Origin: Paenibacillus gyeongsangnamensis
GTDB taxonomy: Bacteria > Bacillota > Bacilli > Paenibacillales > NBRC-103111
Assembly: GCF_027533625.1 (NCBI RefSeq)
Contig: NZ_JAQAGZ010000021.1
Location: forward strand, 1 to 64,000
Direction of reading: 5' to 3'
Length of the DNA stretch: 64,000 nucleotides
Translations under genes and position numbers: made by a program
Notes under the pieces: generated by a model
What the model saw: only the letters and a program-made list of their open reading frames with translations
Databases searched by the model: none
What the model was told of the DNA's origin: nothing
Shown here: positions 6,679 to 15,803 of the stretch, in pieces
How positions within the stretch are numbered: position 1 is the first letter of the stretch
How the letters are laid out: each line of letters opens with the position of its first letter

Positions 6679-9316
6679 GTACGACAAGTTCTGCCATAAG
6701 CGACTAAACATCGTGAAAGGCAGAAGATTACAATCAAGTAATCTTAACTTTACAACCGAGGATGGGAATGACGGAACCATGTATCCGGAAACCATTCCGC
6801 CAATACTCCTGCGTGAGTCATGACTAACAGGTCATGAGGTACGAAGTCAGGTAGATTCGGCAGAACAGAGGCTAGAGCCAATCAAGGTATGCCAATGGAT
6901 ATGCCGCGCGGCTGAAAAACTGGATATGGTGAGAATGTTCTACTAGAAAGAACTGACGAACTTCCGAATGTACAGGTCTAAAGTTAGAGCATATGGAAAC
7001 CTATGTACCATCAAACGATGGGGTGAGCGGCGTAAAGTAAAAATTTTTCCTATGAAATACGCTATGCCGAACAATGGCGGCATCCAGTTCACAGGCCTAG
7101 AGGAAGCACCTAAGTCCAGAATAGATAGCTAGGTTGTAAGGGACTTGGAAAGCAAGGGACGTTGCAACAAGGGCTGTTACCCGAAACGTTTACAATAAGG
7201 CGCAGGCCGAAATGGATTTATCCTTGTGAGGGTAGGGGCACGACTGAGGAATCGCCTGTAATGGGCGTGGAGGAACAGCCCCAAGTCTAACTGAAGAGAA
7301 CGATCATTTTCCAAGCGTGAATTGCACCGGTCTGGTAGGAACGTGGGAACATCGCCTTCGACGGGAGGGATGCCACAGTGCAAGCCTTACGAAATTGGGA
7401 GTATTACGGCATGACGGAATCCTTTACGGATTTATACGAAAGAGCCACAAGAAAAGAATCCTTCTCGAAGCTATACGAGATGATCGCTTCTCGAGAAAAT
7501 ATCTTGTTGGCATATCGAACCATGAAATCCAATAAAGGGTCAAAGACGCCAGGAACCGATGGAAGAACCATCAAGGACATAGAAAACCAAGCCGAGAATG
7601 AACTAGTAGAAGAAATCCAAACCCAACTGAGAAACTATCGCCCCAAGAAAGTTAGACGGAAGCTCATAGAGAAAGACAACGGCAAATGGAGACCGCTCGG
7701 CATTCCTTGTATCCTCGATCGCCTCATTCAGCAATGCTTTAAGCAAGTCCTCGAACCCATAGCAGAAGCCCAATTCTACAACCATAGCTACGGTTTCAGA
7801 CCGCTCCGGTCCGCGCACCATGCCATGGCAAGGGTTCAATTCCTTATCAATCAAGCAGCCATGCATTTTGTAGTCGACATCGACATCCAAGGATTTTTCG
7901 ACAATGTCAACCACACGTTGCTCATGAAACAACTATGGAATATAGGGGATACAGGACAGACAGGTTTTGGCGTGTATCTCGAAAATGCTAAAAGCTGAAA
8001 TCGATGGAGAAGGAATACCGGCAAAAGGCGTACCTCAAGGGGGTCTGTTGTCGACCTTGCTCTCAAATGTGGTCCTGAACGACTTGGATCACTGGGTAGC
8101 CGGTCAATGGGAGTCATTCCCTTTGAAAAGGGAACCGCATAAGACAAGAGGTAGCCAAAGATACGCCAAAATCCATACCAACCTCAAAGAGGGATATCTG
8201 GTGCGTTACGCAGATGACTTCAAGATCATTTGTCGAGATTGGAAGTCAGCCCAGAAGTGGTATCACGCTGTTGTTTCGTATCTAAAAAACCGTCTCAAAC
8301 TGGACGTTTCACCGGAAAAATCGCAAATCATCAATCTGCGAAAACGAGAATCGGAATTCCTTGGGTTCACGATCCGCGCGAATAAAAAGGGAAAGAAGCG
8401 AGTAGCCCACACAAGCATTAAAGCAAATAAGAAGCAGAAAATCAAGACTGAAGCCAAAAAACGCATTCAAAAAATAAAGGCCTCACCAACTGCTCTAAAT
8501 GCAACTCTCTTCAACAGTTTTGTTTTGGGGATTCATAACTACTTCAATCGAGCAACACATGTTAGTGTGGCGTTCTCACGTCTTGCCTACGATCTGCGAG
8601 CCTTCATGTACAATCGTCTTAAACAGGTCGGGAAATATGAACATCCTGCTAACCCTCCGCCAACATACAGCAAATTTTACAGCATGGGTTACAGAACGTT
8701 CCGAATAGCAGATATATATTTATTCCCTCTGGCTAATGTGAAAACAAAGAACAGCATGGGCTTCAGCCGAAGCCTCTCGCTCTTCACAACGTCAGGAAGA
8801 GAACAGATATATAAAAAGCTTCGACCGGATCTACGTCAAGAAATATATCACTTGATGAACTCCAACATCCCGAACCAAAGTGTTGAATATATGGATAATC
8901 GGTTGAGTCGTTACAGTATGAAATTGGGAAAGTGCGAAATTACAGGCATGTACCTATTCGCCACCGATGTTCATTGTCACCACTTTACCCCGTTGCATCT
9001 TGGAGGAAGCGACAAGTTCAGTAACTTACGCATTCTCCACAAAGAAGTACAACAGCTTATTCATCAAACACAAAAAGAGACAATTGACTTACTCTTGCAT
9101 AGACTTGGTATAACGGATTTGATGAAAATCAAAGTCAACCAGTACCGTGAAAGATACGGACTTGAACCAATCTAACTCACCCAAATCTATGAGTAACGAG
9201 GAACTTATGATCTAGTACATTCAGTTAGAGGGAACGCGGAGTGCTGGGAAACTGGCACGCTCCGTGTGGAGCAGGGGAAAAGCTGGAGATCACTTCAAAC
9301 GCTTACCTATTGCAAC
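6679..9316 (+). ncRNA. Group II intron, boundaries approximate
   Basis: About 700 nt of structured non-coding sequence precedes a LtrA-type reverse transcriptase, and a domain V-like hairpin follows at 9234-9274: a CGGAG/CTCCG stem with a 2-nt bulge and a GAAA-containing loop. Domain VI would be about 9275-9316, ending in an AAC triplet near 9314-9316. The 5' end is placed at GTACG (6679), which departs from the usual GTGYG, so it may be off by some bases. The intron lies between the stop of the hypothetical gene and the Nudix gene and interrupts no recognisable frame. Splicing in trans is possible if another copy supplies the protein. Confidence 0.7.
7378..9175 (+). pseudogene. ltrA: Group II intron reverse transcriptase/maturase with HNH domain, frameshifted
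   Basis: The first part (7378-7998, GTG start after GGGAGGG) carries the N-terminal RT0-RT3 blocks (TPGTDG, RPLGIP, YGFRP, VDIDIQGFFD). The second part resumes in another frame near 7955 with the PQGG block, the catalytic YADD, the maturase X domain and a C-terminal HNH-type endonuclease (CEITG, HCHH, LHLGG). The reading frame is restored by removing one G from the GGGG run at 7945-7948, giving a continuous LWNIGIQDRQ junction. The protein would be about 598 residues if intact. The extra base is either a recent mutation or a sequencing error. Confidence 0.85.
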
Positions 9317-9468
9317 CGATAGTGAAATCATTACAACTTGAGCAAGAAGCAGCGGCGACCTGCTCCAGATCATTGAAGTAACGGGCAGTATACACAAAAA
9401 GGAATTTCTACATTCAAGGTAGAATATATCCCTACTAATGGAACATAATCCCATAAAGTGAGGATTAA

Positions 9469-9908
9469 ATGTTAACGTTTATTTCAGAAATACCAACCGA
9501 TAAAAATATTAGTGGAGTGCATTGTATACCTATTCTAGATGACGGTAATTTAATCTTAACTTGGGATAAAGACGAAAAAGTACTAACGACTATTGGAGGA
9601 AGACTGAATAAAGACGAATCACTACATGATGGATTGAACCGAGAGGTTATGGAAGAGGCGGGAATAGTTTTACAGGATGAGAGAATTCCATTTGCTTGCT
9701 GGTACTGGAAAGAATTTGATTCGTGTAGGATTTATTTCTTAACTAAGGTAAAAAGCTTTGTTGAATGCCAAAAGGATTTGAAAAAACGGGGTACGTAATT
9801 ACTAATTTTGAAACTGCAATAGAAATGATTCAAAAAATTGAAGGGCGTGAAGAACGCATTGCAGTTATAAAAAGAGCAGGACTCTTATCTGGTTGGTTTA
9901 CGGAATAA
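9469..9908 (+). pseudogene. Nudix hydrolase, frameshifted near 3' end
   Basis: ATG with GTGAGGA upstream. The first 109-codon frame has a complete Nudix box (GGRLNKDESL through REVMEEAG), the Mg2+ site that hydrolyses nucleoside diphosphates linked to other groups. It then runs out of frame at 9763-9767. Reading on in the next frame from ATGCCAAAAGG gives a sensible C-terminus (GFEKTGYVITNFETAIEM to LLSGWFTE) ending at 9908. Restoring one A after GTTGA rejoins the two parts into about 146 residues. Inactive or read-through expression is likely; the catalytic box itself is untouched. Confidence 0.7.
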
Positions 9909-9974
9909 TTGAGTTATAGAAGTAAACATTCCTGTTAGTCCTAAGAAACGGGCTTTGTAAAAAAGGGAGCGCCT

Positions 9975-10287
9975 CGGTATGATGGGTTTGTCGACGGGTT
10001 TGAGACCCAACACCATCGGCATCGCCGATTTGACGCCCTCACTTCCAACAGGGCCTATCACGGAGCTATGCTTCCGCATGAAGCCATTGAGATTATTTTT
10101 ACCAGATCAGACAGGCATTTTGAACCCGAGATAATCAAAGTATTTCAGAAATCCATAGCCTCCCGTCGGAGTTAACGTCAAACTGAGCACAGGCGAGACG
10201 GCCGTTATCATTCAATATTTTGTTCAATGTTCGGGCGGCCGATTGTTCATAGTGATTAAAGATTCTTGGAGGACAGCCTCTGGATAA
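9975..10287 (+). pseudogene. Remnant of an HD-GYP cyclic-di-GMP phosphodiesterase C-terminus
   Basis: In one frame, 9975-10165 reads as DALTSNRAYHGAMLPHEAI followed by FEPEIIKVFQKSIA, the typical region after the GYP motif of HD-GYP phosphodiesterases. A +1 shift near 10160 continues with GVNVKLSTGETAVI and a short tail to the TAA at 10285-10287, again a family ending. The HD dyad and the GYP itself are absent or scrambled, so no activity is expected. I see no start site. It lies directly after the Nudix pseudogene and shows the general decay of this stretch. Confidence 0.6.
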
Positions 10288-10474
10288 GCCTTATGAGATT
10301 GATTTGTCAAATGAATTGACTGCGATGAATCACAGAAAGTGATCCATTTTGTAGCTTATGTGCGTTAATACAATGCTGCGCTATCCTGCCCGTCACTTCA
10401 ACGGTTTGGAGCAGGTCACCGCGTCGCCTGCTCCAGTCATAATCTTTTCACAATCGTATCCGTTAGTCCCCAAT

Positions 10475-10546
10475 TGGCTCTGAACATTAACACCATGGCT
10501 CTATTTTATTAACATGGTGGCTCTCACAAATTAACCCAATGGCTCT
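10475..10546. mobile_element. IS21-like terminal repeats (four TGGCTC motifs)
   Basis: TGGCTCT-type motifs start at 10475, 10496, 10518 and 10540, spaced 21-22 bp, about two helical turns. IS21-family elements carry such multiple terminal repeats where the transposase binds. No istA or istB frame is next to them, so only one end remains. Confidence 0.5.
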
Positions 10547-10589
10547 TTACCGCCGAAATATTCAAGGCAATGGATCGGTAAAAGAATAA

Positions 10590-10631
10590 AGCCGAGCGAA
10601 TATCAGGGCTAATGCCTGAATTAGGTCGGCT
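10590..10631. repeat. Palindromic repeat, copy 1
   Basis: Imperfect inverted repeat with arms around GCCGAGCG and TCAGG/CCTGA. It shares its arms and layout with the copy at 11083-11127, which suggests a dispersed hairpin family. Confidence 0.55.
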
Positions 10632-10787
10632 CAGCGGTAAACTTATTTTGCTCATCGGCGAACTTTGTGGGACATTGGCAAACTAATTTAGTTGTATATA
10701 CCAACGGTAGACTTTCCTTTTTAGTAATCTTAGATCTCAAAGACAATTAATTACATTCGTAGTATCCCCCTCTCCCTATCAACTTTA

Positions 10788-10824
10788 AAGAAAAACGAGA
10801 AAATTAGCTTTTCTCGTTTTTCTT
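10788..10824. terminator. 16-bp perfect hairpin, possibly bidirectional terminator
   Basis: Arms 10788-10803 and 10809-10824 are perfect inverted copies with a 5-nt loop. A-rich and T-rich outer arms give a U-tract on both strands. No intact gene adjoins it. Confidence 0.65.
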
Positions 10825-10916
10825 CCTAACTATGTTCAAAATTAATAAACCCCTGCTAATGTTTTGCTAGAGATAGGGTATGGGATTGGGGAAAAGATAG
10901 AGAGAACCAGGGCAAC

Positions 10917-10985
10917 CGATTGAGAAAAACTATTGGGGAAATCGATTGAGTAAATGATTGGGGATCGATTGGGGATCGATTGGGA
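10917..10985. repeat. Short degenerate direct repeats (CGATTGRGG units)
   Basis: About six imperfect repeats of an 11-13 bp unit related to GATCGATTGGG; the last two (near 10958-10980) are identical. No coding frame. Likely slippage-derived. Confidence 0.5.
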
Positions 10986-11082
10986 GGAACGTTTAGATGG
11001 GAATAAGCCTGAGAAAAACATAGGAATATCAAGGCTTTTGGGTGCCGCGGCGGATCGTATGATGGTTCGTTGCTGAATAAAA

Positions 11083-11127
11083 AATCCGAGCGAAATCAGG
11101 AGGATCTGCCTGAGTAACGCTCGGATT
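11083..11127. repeat. Palindromic repeat, copy 2
   Basis: Arms AATCCGAGCG and CGCTCGGATT flank an inner TCAGG/CCTGA pair. Closely related to the copy at 10590-10631. Confidence 0.55.
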
Positions 11128-11244
11128 GAGGTAAAGATTGGAGCTACGTTGGGATGCTAGGTCAACGGTATGGATCCGGCTTTCGATGGGGATGGCAGGA
11201 GTTTATTCCGATTTTGGCAGGAATTTATTTGTTATATCAAAGGT

Positions 11245-11310
11245 TTAATCATTATTTACATCATTTCGCACAAGCACTGTTACGGCTTTCACATGTACCG
11301 TATGCGAGTC
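11245..11310 (-). pseudogene. Second rlmD-like C-terminal scrap, opposite orientation
   Basis: Minus-strand translation from 11310 to the TAA at 11245-11247 includes HTVHVKAVTVLVRN, which aligns residue by residue with HSSHVESVALLVPS at about 4505-4546 and with the RlmD C-terminal pattern. Only about 21 codons remain; upstream codons contain stops. It may come from a paralogue of rlmD or from a rearranged attachment site. Confidence 0.35.
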
Positions 11311-11404
11311 AAAACACGAGATTGATATAGGCTTTTATATTCGGCTTGAGCCTTGATTTTACTGTGTTTTTGTCGTTGAGAACTAGGATCGCTTAGATAA
11401 ATAG

Positions 11405-11710
11405 TTATCTATGTTCCTGAGATTTCAGGTCGCCTACAAGGTTATTACGCGAGTATTGTATCGAGGTAAGGAACACTCTTCTAATCATTCCATAGATAAT
11501 ATCATCTATTTTTTCACGATTTTTATTAATCCATGCTGCAATAATGTACCTGTCCCTACTATTTCGGAATGCCTTTTCAAGGTCAGACTCATGGCAGGGT
11601 AACGGAAAAGTCTCCGCTTTACGATCATTTAAATTGATCAAGATAGCAATTCTTGACGGGCTAGGAATACATCCCCAGAAAAGCAAAGATACCGTAAATC
11701 GCATCGGCAA
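11405..11710 (-). CDS. Possible hypothetical protein, 101 aa, doubtful
   Basis: A minus-strand frame of 101 codons. Its second half (from about residue 35) is charged and helix-like (EKAFRNSRDRY, NKNREKIDD), but I recognise no family and see no clear ribosome site. It lies in decayed DNA and may be a gene fragment. It is listed because it looks more protein-like than the overlapping plus-strand frames. Confidence 0.22.
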   Translation of the reverse strand: MPMRFTVSLLFWGCIPSPSRIAILINLNDRKAETFPLPCHESDLEKAFRNSRDRYIIAAWINKNREKIDDIIYGMIRRVFLTSIQYSRNNLVGDLKSQEHR

Positions 11711-11758
11711 GACGCAACTGAACGGTGTAAAGTTAGATGGCCGTGATATTTAAAATTT

Positions 11759-12601
11759 TTATATAAATAAATTCAATTCCTTTGCGATTTTGAAGATATG
11801 ATCTGCAGCGTGCGAATACTCTTCTTGATTGGGCAAGTGCTCCAGCATAATAGGTACATCTTTAGGCAGAGAAGCTGCATATTTCAAAAACAGGCGATAA
11901 TCAAAAATCCCTAGTCCGGGTCTTACTTCATCAAGATGTGTGTTAGGCAAATCAGGCCTGATTTTTATATCCTTTGCATGGCAGGAAACGATATAGGGAC
12001 CAAGAAGTTTAAAGCTTTCCTCTATAATTTTGGCATGATTAAAGTAGGTGCGCGGGCTATTAATCAAATTGACCGGATCAAGATGAACTGCAACCTCCCT
12101 TCTGTCCACAGCCTTGATAAATTTTAAATAGTTCTCGGCATTGTCCAAGAAAGTATATGGCATCATTTCCAGGGTATACTTAGTATGCTTCGGCTTAACC
12201 GTATCGACAATTTTCCGTACAATAGCTACTGAAGCCTCAAATGCTTCTTCCGAGAAATTCTTCTCATGGGGTGCATACCAAAACTCCGTTTCGTAACTTC
12301 CAATAATATTGACACAACACAGCGCTCCAAGCTCATCTGCAAGAGCAAGCTTTTCCATAATATAGCCGATGCTCTTATCGGCAACATCGTGTCTGGGATC
12401 AAGCGGATTACTCCATGCCCCTACTTCCGCAAATACGACTTCTTCTTCCGCGAACGCTTTCCTGAACGCACGAATCCTATCATGATCCCCGATGTTCAAA
12501 TAGTTAGGGCAAAAAGCCGCGCGGTACCCCATGCTGCGATGAATTTTGGCAAGCTCTACCGGATCTTGGGTTTCGGCAAAGAGATGCGCACCCAACCTCA
12601 T
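11759..12601 (-). CDS. Sugar phosphate isomerase/epimerase (xylose isomerase-like TIM barrel)
   Basis: 280 residues, the usual length. Expected metal ligands at barrel strand ends: E145 (TLEMMPY), D175 (HLDPVN), H208 (SCHAKD) and E254 (MLEHLPN). Such enzymes isomerise or epimerise keto-sugars, or cleave 3-keto-glycosides, in the cytoplasm; the substrate cannot be told from sequence. It is the last gene of the galactoside block, 38 nt after the zinc dehydrogenase, and has GAAGGGAAC before the ATG. Together with the Gfo/Idh gene at 17890 it could act on an oxidised sugar. Confidence 0.85.
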   Translation of the reverse strand: MRLGAHLFAETQDPVELAKIHRSMGYRAAFCPNYLNIGDHDRIRAFRKAFAEEEVVFAEVGAWSNPLDPRHDVADKSIGYIMEKLALADELGALCCVNIIGSYETEFWYAPHEKNFSEEAFEASVAIVRKIVDTVKPKHTKYTLEMMPYTFLDNAENYLKFIKAVDRREVAVHLDPVNLINSPRTYFNHAKIIEESFKLLGPYIVSCHAKDIKIRPDLPNTHLDEVRPGLGIFDYRLFLKYAASLPKDVPIMLEHLPNQEEYSHAADHIFKIAKELNLFI

Positions 12602-12639
12602 ATATCATCAGTTCCCTTCTTAGGATAAGTCCTGATCCA

Positions 12640-13641
12640 TCATATTTGATAGACTATTTTAGGATATTGGGCCAGGCCCGATATTTGCTCTTCAAAACAA
12701 GCCTTCCCTTCTTCCAGCGGGCGAATGCTTAACCATTTCTCCTCGGGTACGATAATTTTTTGTTCCAATATCGTGAGCGCTTTATCGAAATCTTTAGGCG
12801 AATAACAGAATGTGCCGGTAATCTGAATTTCCTTTCTTAACACCATATCACCCGCAATCGTAAATTCATCCTGGTGTCGGCCGATCCAAACGATTCTTCC
12901 GCCGTACTCGACTAATTCAATCGCATGTTGGCGAGTCACCCCCGCCCCAACTGCATCCAAAACGACTTGAATCGGTTCACCGGCCAATTGCTGTATATCC
13001 CGAACCACGTCCCCGCCTCTGGATACGTAGGAGTGTGTTGCTCCCCACGTCTTGGCAGTTACCAAACGAGTTTCATTCGTATCAACCAATATTGTTTTCG
13101 TCGCCCCCATCAATTGGGCTGCCTTTAGGCAAAACAGACCGATAATCCCGGCGCCAAATATGACAACAGTGTCGCCAATATCAATTTTGGCCAATCCAGC
13201 CGCTCGAACTCCGCATGCCAACGGTTCCGCCAATACTCCTACCAATGCATCCGATACACGGTGACAGGCGGATGCAGGAACGCTAATAAAGTCTGCAAAA
13301 GCACCCTGATAATCGCCGCCAATAACCTTGCGCTGCGTGCAGCGCTGCGGATTTCCCGTCTTGCATTGAATGCATTCGTCACAAGCTACCAGCGGATTCA
13401 CCGCGACGGTATCGCCAGCCCGTAAGTTCGTGACAGCTCCTCCAACCTTTTCAATAACTCCGGCGAATTCATGCCCCTGTATACGCGGGTAACGTCCGCT
13501 TTCTCTAGAATAAGCGCCCAAATCACTTCCACAGATACCTGCATACTTCACGCGGAGCAAGACTTCATGTTCTGCGATTTCCGGGATATCCAGTTGTTGA
13601 ATTTCAAACTGTTTATATCCCGTCAAAACCAACGCTCTCAT
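12640..13641 (-). CDS. Zinc-dependent alcohol/polyol dehydrogenase (MDR family)
   Basis: 333 residues from the ATG at 13641, preceded by GAAGGTTGG; a longer frame starting at 13704 lacks a ribosome site. Catalytic zinc residues are C37 (GICGSD) and H57/E58 (GHE). The structural zinc site is the CDECIQC...C lobe near 87-100. The NAD-binding motif is GAGIIG near 165. It resembles galactitol-1-phosphate and sorbitol dehydrogenases; the exact substrate is unknown. It lies between a GH42 gene and a sugar isomerase gene, so oxidation of a hexose-derived alcohol is plausible. Confidence 0.85.
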   Translation of the reverse strand: MRALVLTGYKQFEIQQLDIPEIAEHEVLLRVKYAGICGSDLGAYSRESGRYPRIQGHEFAGVIEKVGGAVTNLRAGDTVAVNPLVACDECIQCKTGNPQRCTQRKVIGGDYQGAFADFISVPASACHRVSDALVGVLAEPLACGVRAAGLAKIDIGDTVVIFGAGIIGLFCLKAAQLMGATKTILVDTNETRLVTAKTWGATHSYVSRGGDVVRDIQQLAGEPIQVVLDAVGAGVTRQHAIELVEYGGRIVWIGRHQDEFTIAGDMVLRKEIQITGTFCYSPKDFDKALTILEQKIIVPEEKWLSIRPLEEGKACFEEQISGLAQYPKIVYQI

Positions 13642-13782
13642 GGGACACCAACCTTCTTTTTTGATAAACAAACAACGACAACGAACAGTCTTGCCTCCAA
13701 ACAAAGACTCCCCATCGCCGAATGACTGACCATCGGTGTTGGAATGGGCACATTCTTTGCAATGGGGAATACTTCGTAAGCA

Positions 13783-15747
13783 TTACTCTGTTTTTAGCAA
13801 AATTCTCACGCCAAACGGTTCAATTTCCAATCGTCCCTGAACCTCTTTTCCATCAAAAATATCCTGATAACTCTCGGACAGATCAAATCCCGCAGGTTCA
13901 GAAGCGCGATTCATAATAAAATAAACCGATTTATGGCCATCCGTTCGTACGGTAACTTCCACTTGCTCGGGAGCGTTCAAAATAGGTTGAACGCCTGCAT
14001 CGGAAAGCGCTCTGGAAACGATCGACTCAATAAATCGATCTTCCGTAAACGTACCGATGTAATACGCCTTTCCTTGACCATAGTGATTTAACGTAACGGC
14101 CGGATATCCTTTATACCACTCGCTATCATAACGGGCGATCACTTCAGCATTCTCGATTTGCAGCAAATCTACCCATCGGGATGAAACGTAGGTTTCCCCG
14201 TCCGCCGTCAAAATCGTATTAACCGCCTCTGGCGCAAGAGCGAAAGCTTCTTCGATTACGATCCCTAACATTCTTTGGATTACAGGGCGCAAAGTAGATC
14301 GGACCACATTGTTATTTTCATCCTTAGCTCCAGATCTGAACGTGTAAACCACGGTTCCGCCTTGTTCCACATAACGTGCCAAATTGTCGGCGATCTCTTG
14401 GTCCATAAGATACATTAACGGAACAAATACAACCTTATATTTGTTCAACTCCGAACCCGGATGAACCAAGTCCGTCATCACGTGCTGTCGCTGTAGAGCA
14501 AAATAATATTTTAAGAGGTGATCTCTATATTGAATGTCGGGATGAGGATAATAGTGCTCCAGCGCCCAGCGTGCATCATAAGAGAACATAATCGCGACTT
14601 CCGCCTGGCAAGTCGTGCCTTTCACGATGGGAGCCAATTTCTCGAGTTCAGTCCCTACTTGGCTAATTTCCCTAAAAATGCGGTTGGCTTTGCTGTCGTA
14701 ATCCAAAATTCCTTTATGGAACTGCTCTTGTCCGAAATTACTGGGACGCCAGCGGAAATATAAGACAGCATCCGCTCCATGACCGATCGACTGGTACGTG
14801 TACATCCGAGTTTCCCCAGGATGAGGGGTTAAATACCCGTTATGGGCGAATCCTGGAGGCCCGCTCTTCTGCTCGACCACCCAGAAGTTTTGGTTTTTTA
14901 AGCTTCTCATTAAATCAAGATCCGCGGAATTATAAGACAATGGCGGATAATAATTTATCGATACTACATCCAGAACCTCCGCTAGTTGATAATAATCCGT
15001 ATGATACCTTGTCATGCTTTGCAAGTTGGTCGTAATCGGTTGATCGGGAGCCAGCTTCCGGAATACTTCCGCCTGCCGCTTCACGAACTGCACCGTAGTC
15101 CAAGAAAAAAATCTTTGGTAATCCTGCAGCAAGCCCGGGTTATGCATAAAACGATTAGTTAGGGCAGGTACCCATATCTCGTCCCAGTCGGAAATCTCCA
15201 AGCTCCAGAACACAAGTCCCCACGCCGCATTCAACTCTTGAATAGATCCGTACTTATTCTTAAGCCAATCGATAAACCGGATGCGACAATGATCACAATA
15301 ACAAACGTTACCGTCTCCATACTCATTATCCAGGTGCCAAGAATGTACAAGCGGGTGTTTGCCGTAACGCGTCGCCATTTCTTCAGCCAAACGGATCGCA
15401 TATTCAGCCCAATACGGATGATTTAAACAAATGGTATAACGAGATCCGAACGATTCGCGTACGCCCTCTTTCGTTTTCACTGCGAGATCTGGAAATTTCT
15501 TGATTAACCAGGCCGGTACGTTACGCGCCGGAATTCCCATCATAACAAGCATGTTATACTGTTCGCAGAGCTTCAGAAACCGATCCAGCCAGACAAAGTC
15601 GTATTCGCCTTCCCGAGGCTCGAGTCTGCTCCAGGCAAACTCCATGATGCGAATCATGTTGAAGCCTGCTTCCTTCATCAAACGCAAATCCGGCTCCCAC
15701 ATCGATTCATCCCAATGTTCCGGATAATAATCCACGCCAAAATACAT
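13783..15747 (-). CDS. GH42 beta-galactosidase
   Basis: 654 residues from the ATG at 15747, with GAGGGAGG 9 nt upstream; an upstream TTG is less likely. Begins FGVDYYPEHW, the GH42 signature. The acid/base is E142 in LDNEYG and the probable nucleophile is E292 in VVEQKSG. The GH42 zinc cysteines are present (C107, C149, C151, C154). The catalytic barrel is followed by a trimerisation domain and a C-terminal beta domain. No signal peptide, so it hydrolyses imported beta-galactosides in the cytoplasm. It lies 57 nt after a second GH42 gene in the same block. Confidence 0.92.
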   Translation of the reverse strand: MYFGVDYYPEHWDESMWEPDLRLMKEAGFNMIRIMEFAWSRLEPREGEYDFVWLDRFLKLCEQYNMLVMMGIPARNVPAWLIKKFPDLAVKTKEGVRESFGSRYTICLNHPYWAEYAIRLAEEMATRYGKHPLVHSWHLDNEYGDGNVCYCDHCRIRFIDWLKNKYGSIQELNAAWGLVFWSLEISDWDEIWVPALTNRFMHNPGLLQDYQRFFSWTTVQFVKRQAEVFRKLAPDQPITTNLQSMTRYHTDYYQLAEVLDVVSINYYPPLSYNSADLDLMRSLKNQNFWVVEQKSGPPGFAHNGYLTPHPGETRMYTYQSIGHGADAVLYFRWRPSNFGQEQFHKGILDYDSKANRIFREISQVGTELEKLAPIVKGTTCQAEVAIMFSYDARWALEHYYPHPDIQYRDHLLKYYFALQRQHVMTDLVHPGSELNKYKVVFVPLMYLMDQEIADNLARYVEQGGTVVYTFRSGAKDENNNVVRSTLRPVIQRMLGIVIEEAFALAPEAVNTILTADGETYVSSRWVDLLQIENAEVIARYDSEWYKGYPAVTLNHYGQGKAYYIGTFTEDRFIESIVSRALSDAGVQPILNAPEQVEVTVRTDGHKSVYFIMNRASEPAGFDLSESYQDIFDGKEVQGRLEIEPFGVRILLKTE

Positions 15748-15803
15748 ATTCACGGCCTCCCTCAAGGAGTTAAATTAGAAATGCCTTATTTGCAAGGGAC
15801 CCC

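Noticed and set aside
10475..10546. Regularly spaced repeats that could suggest a CRISPR array
   Set aside because: The repeated unit is only about 7 bp and the spacing 21-22 bp; no cas genes. It fits IS21 terminal repeats better.
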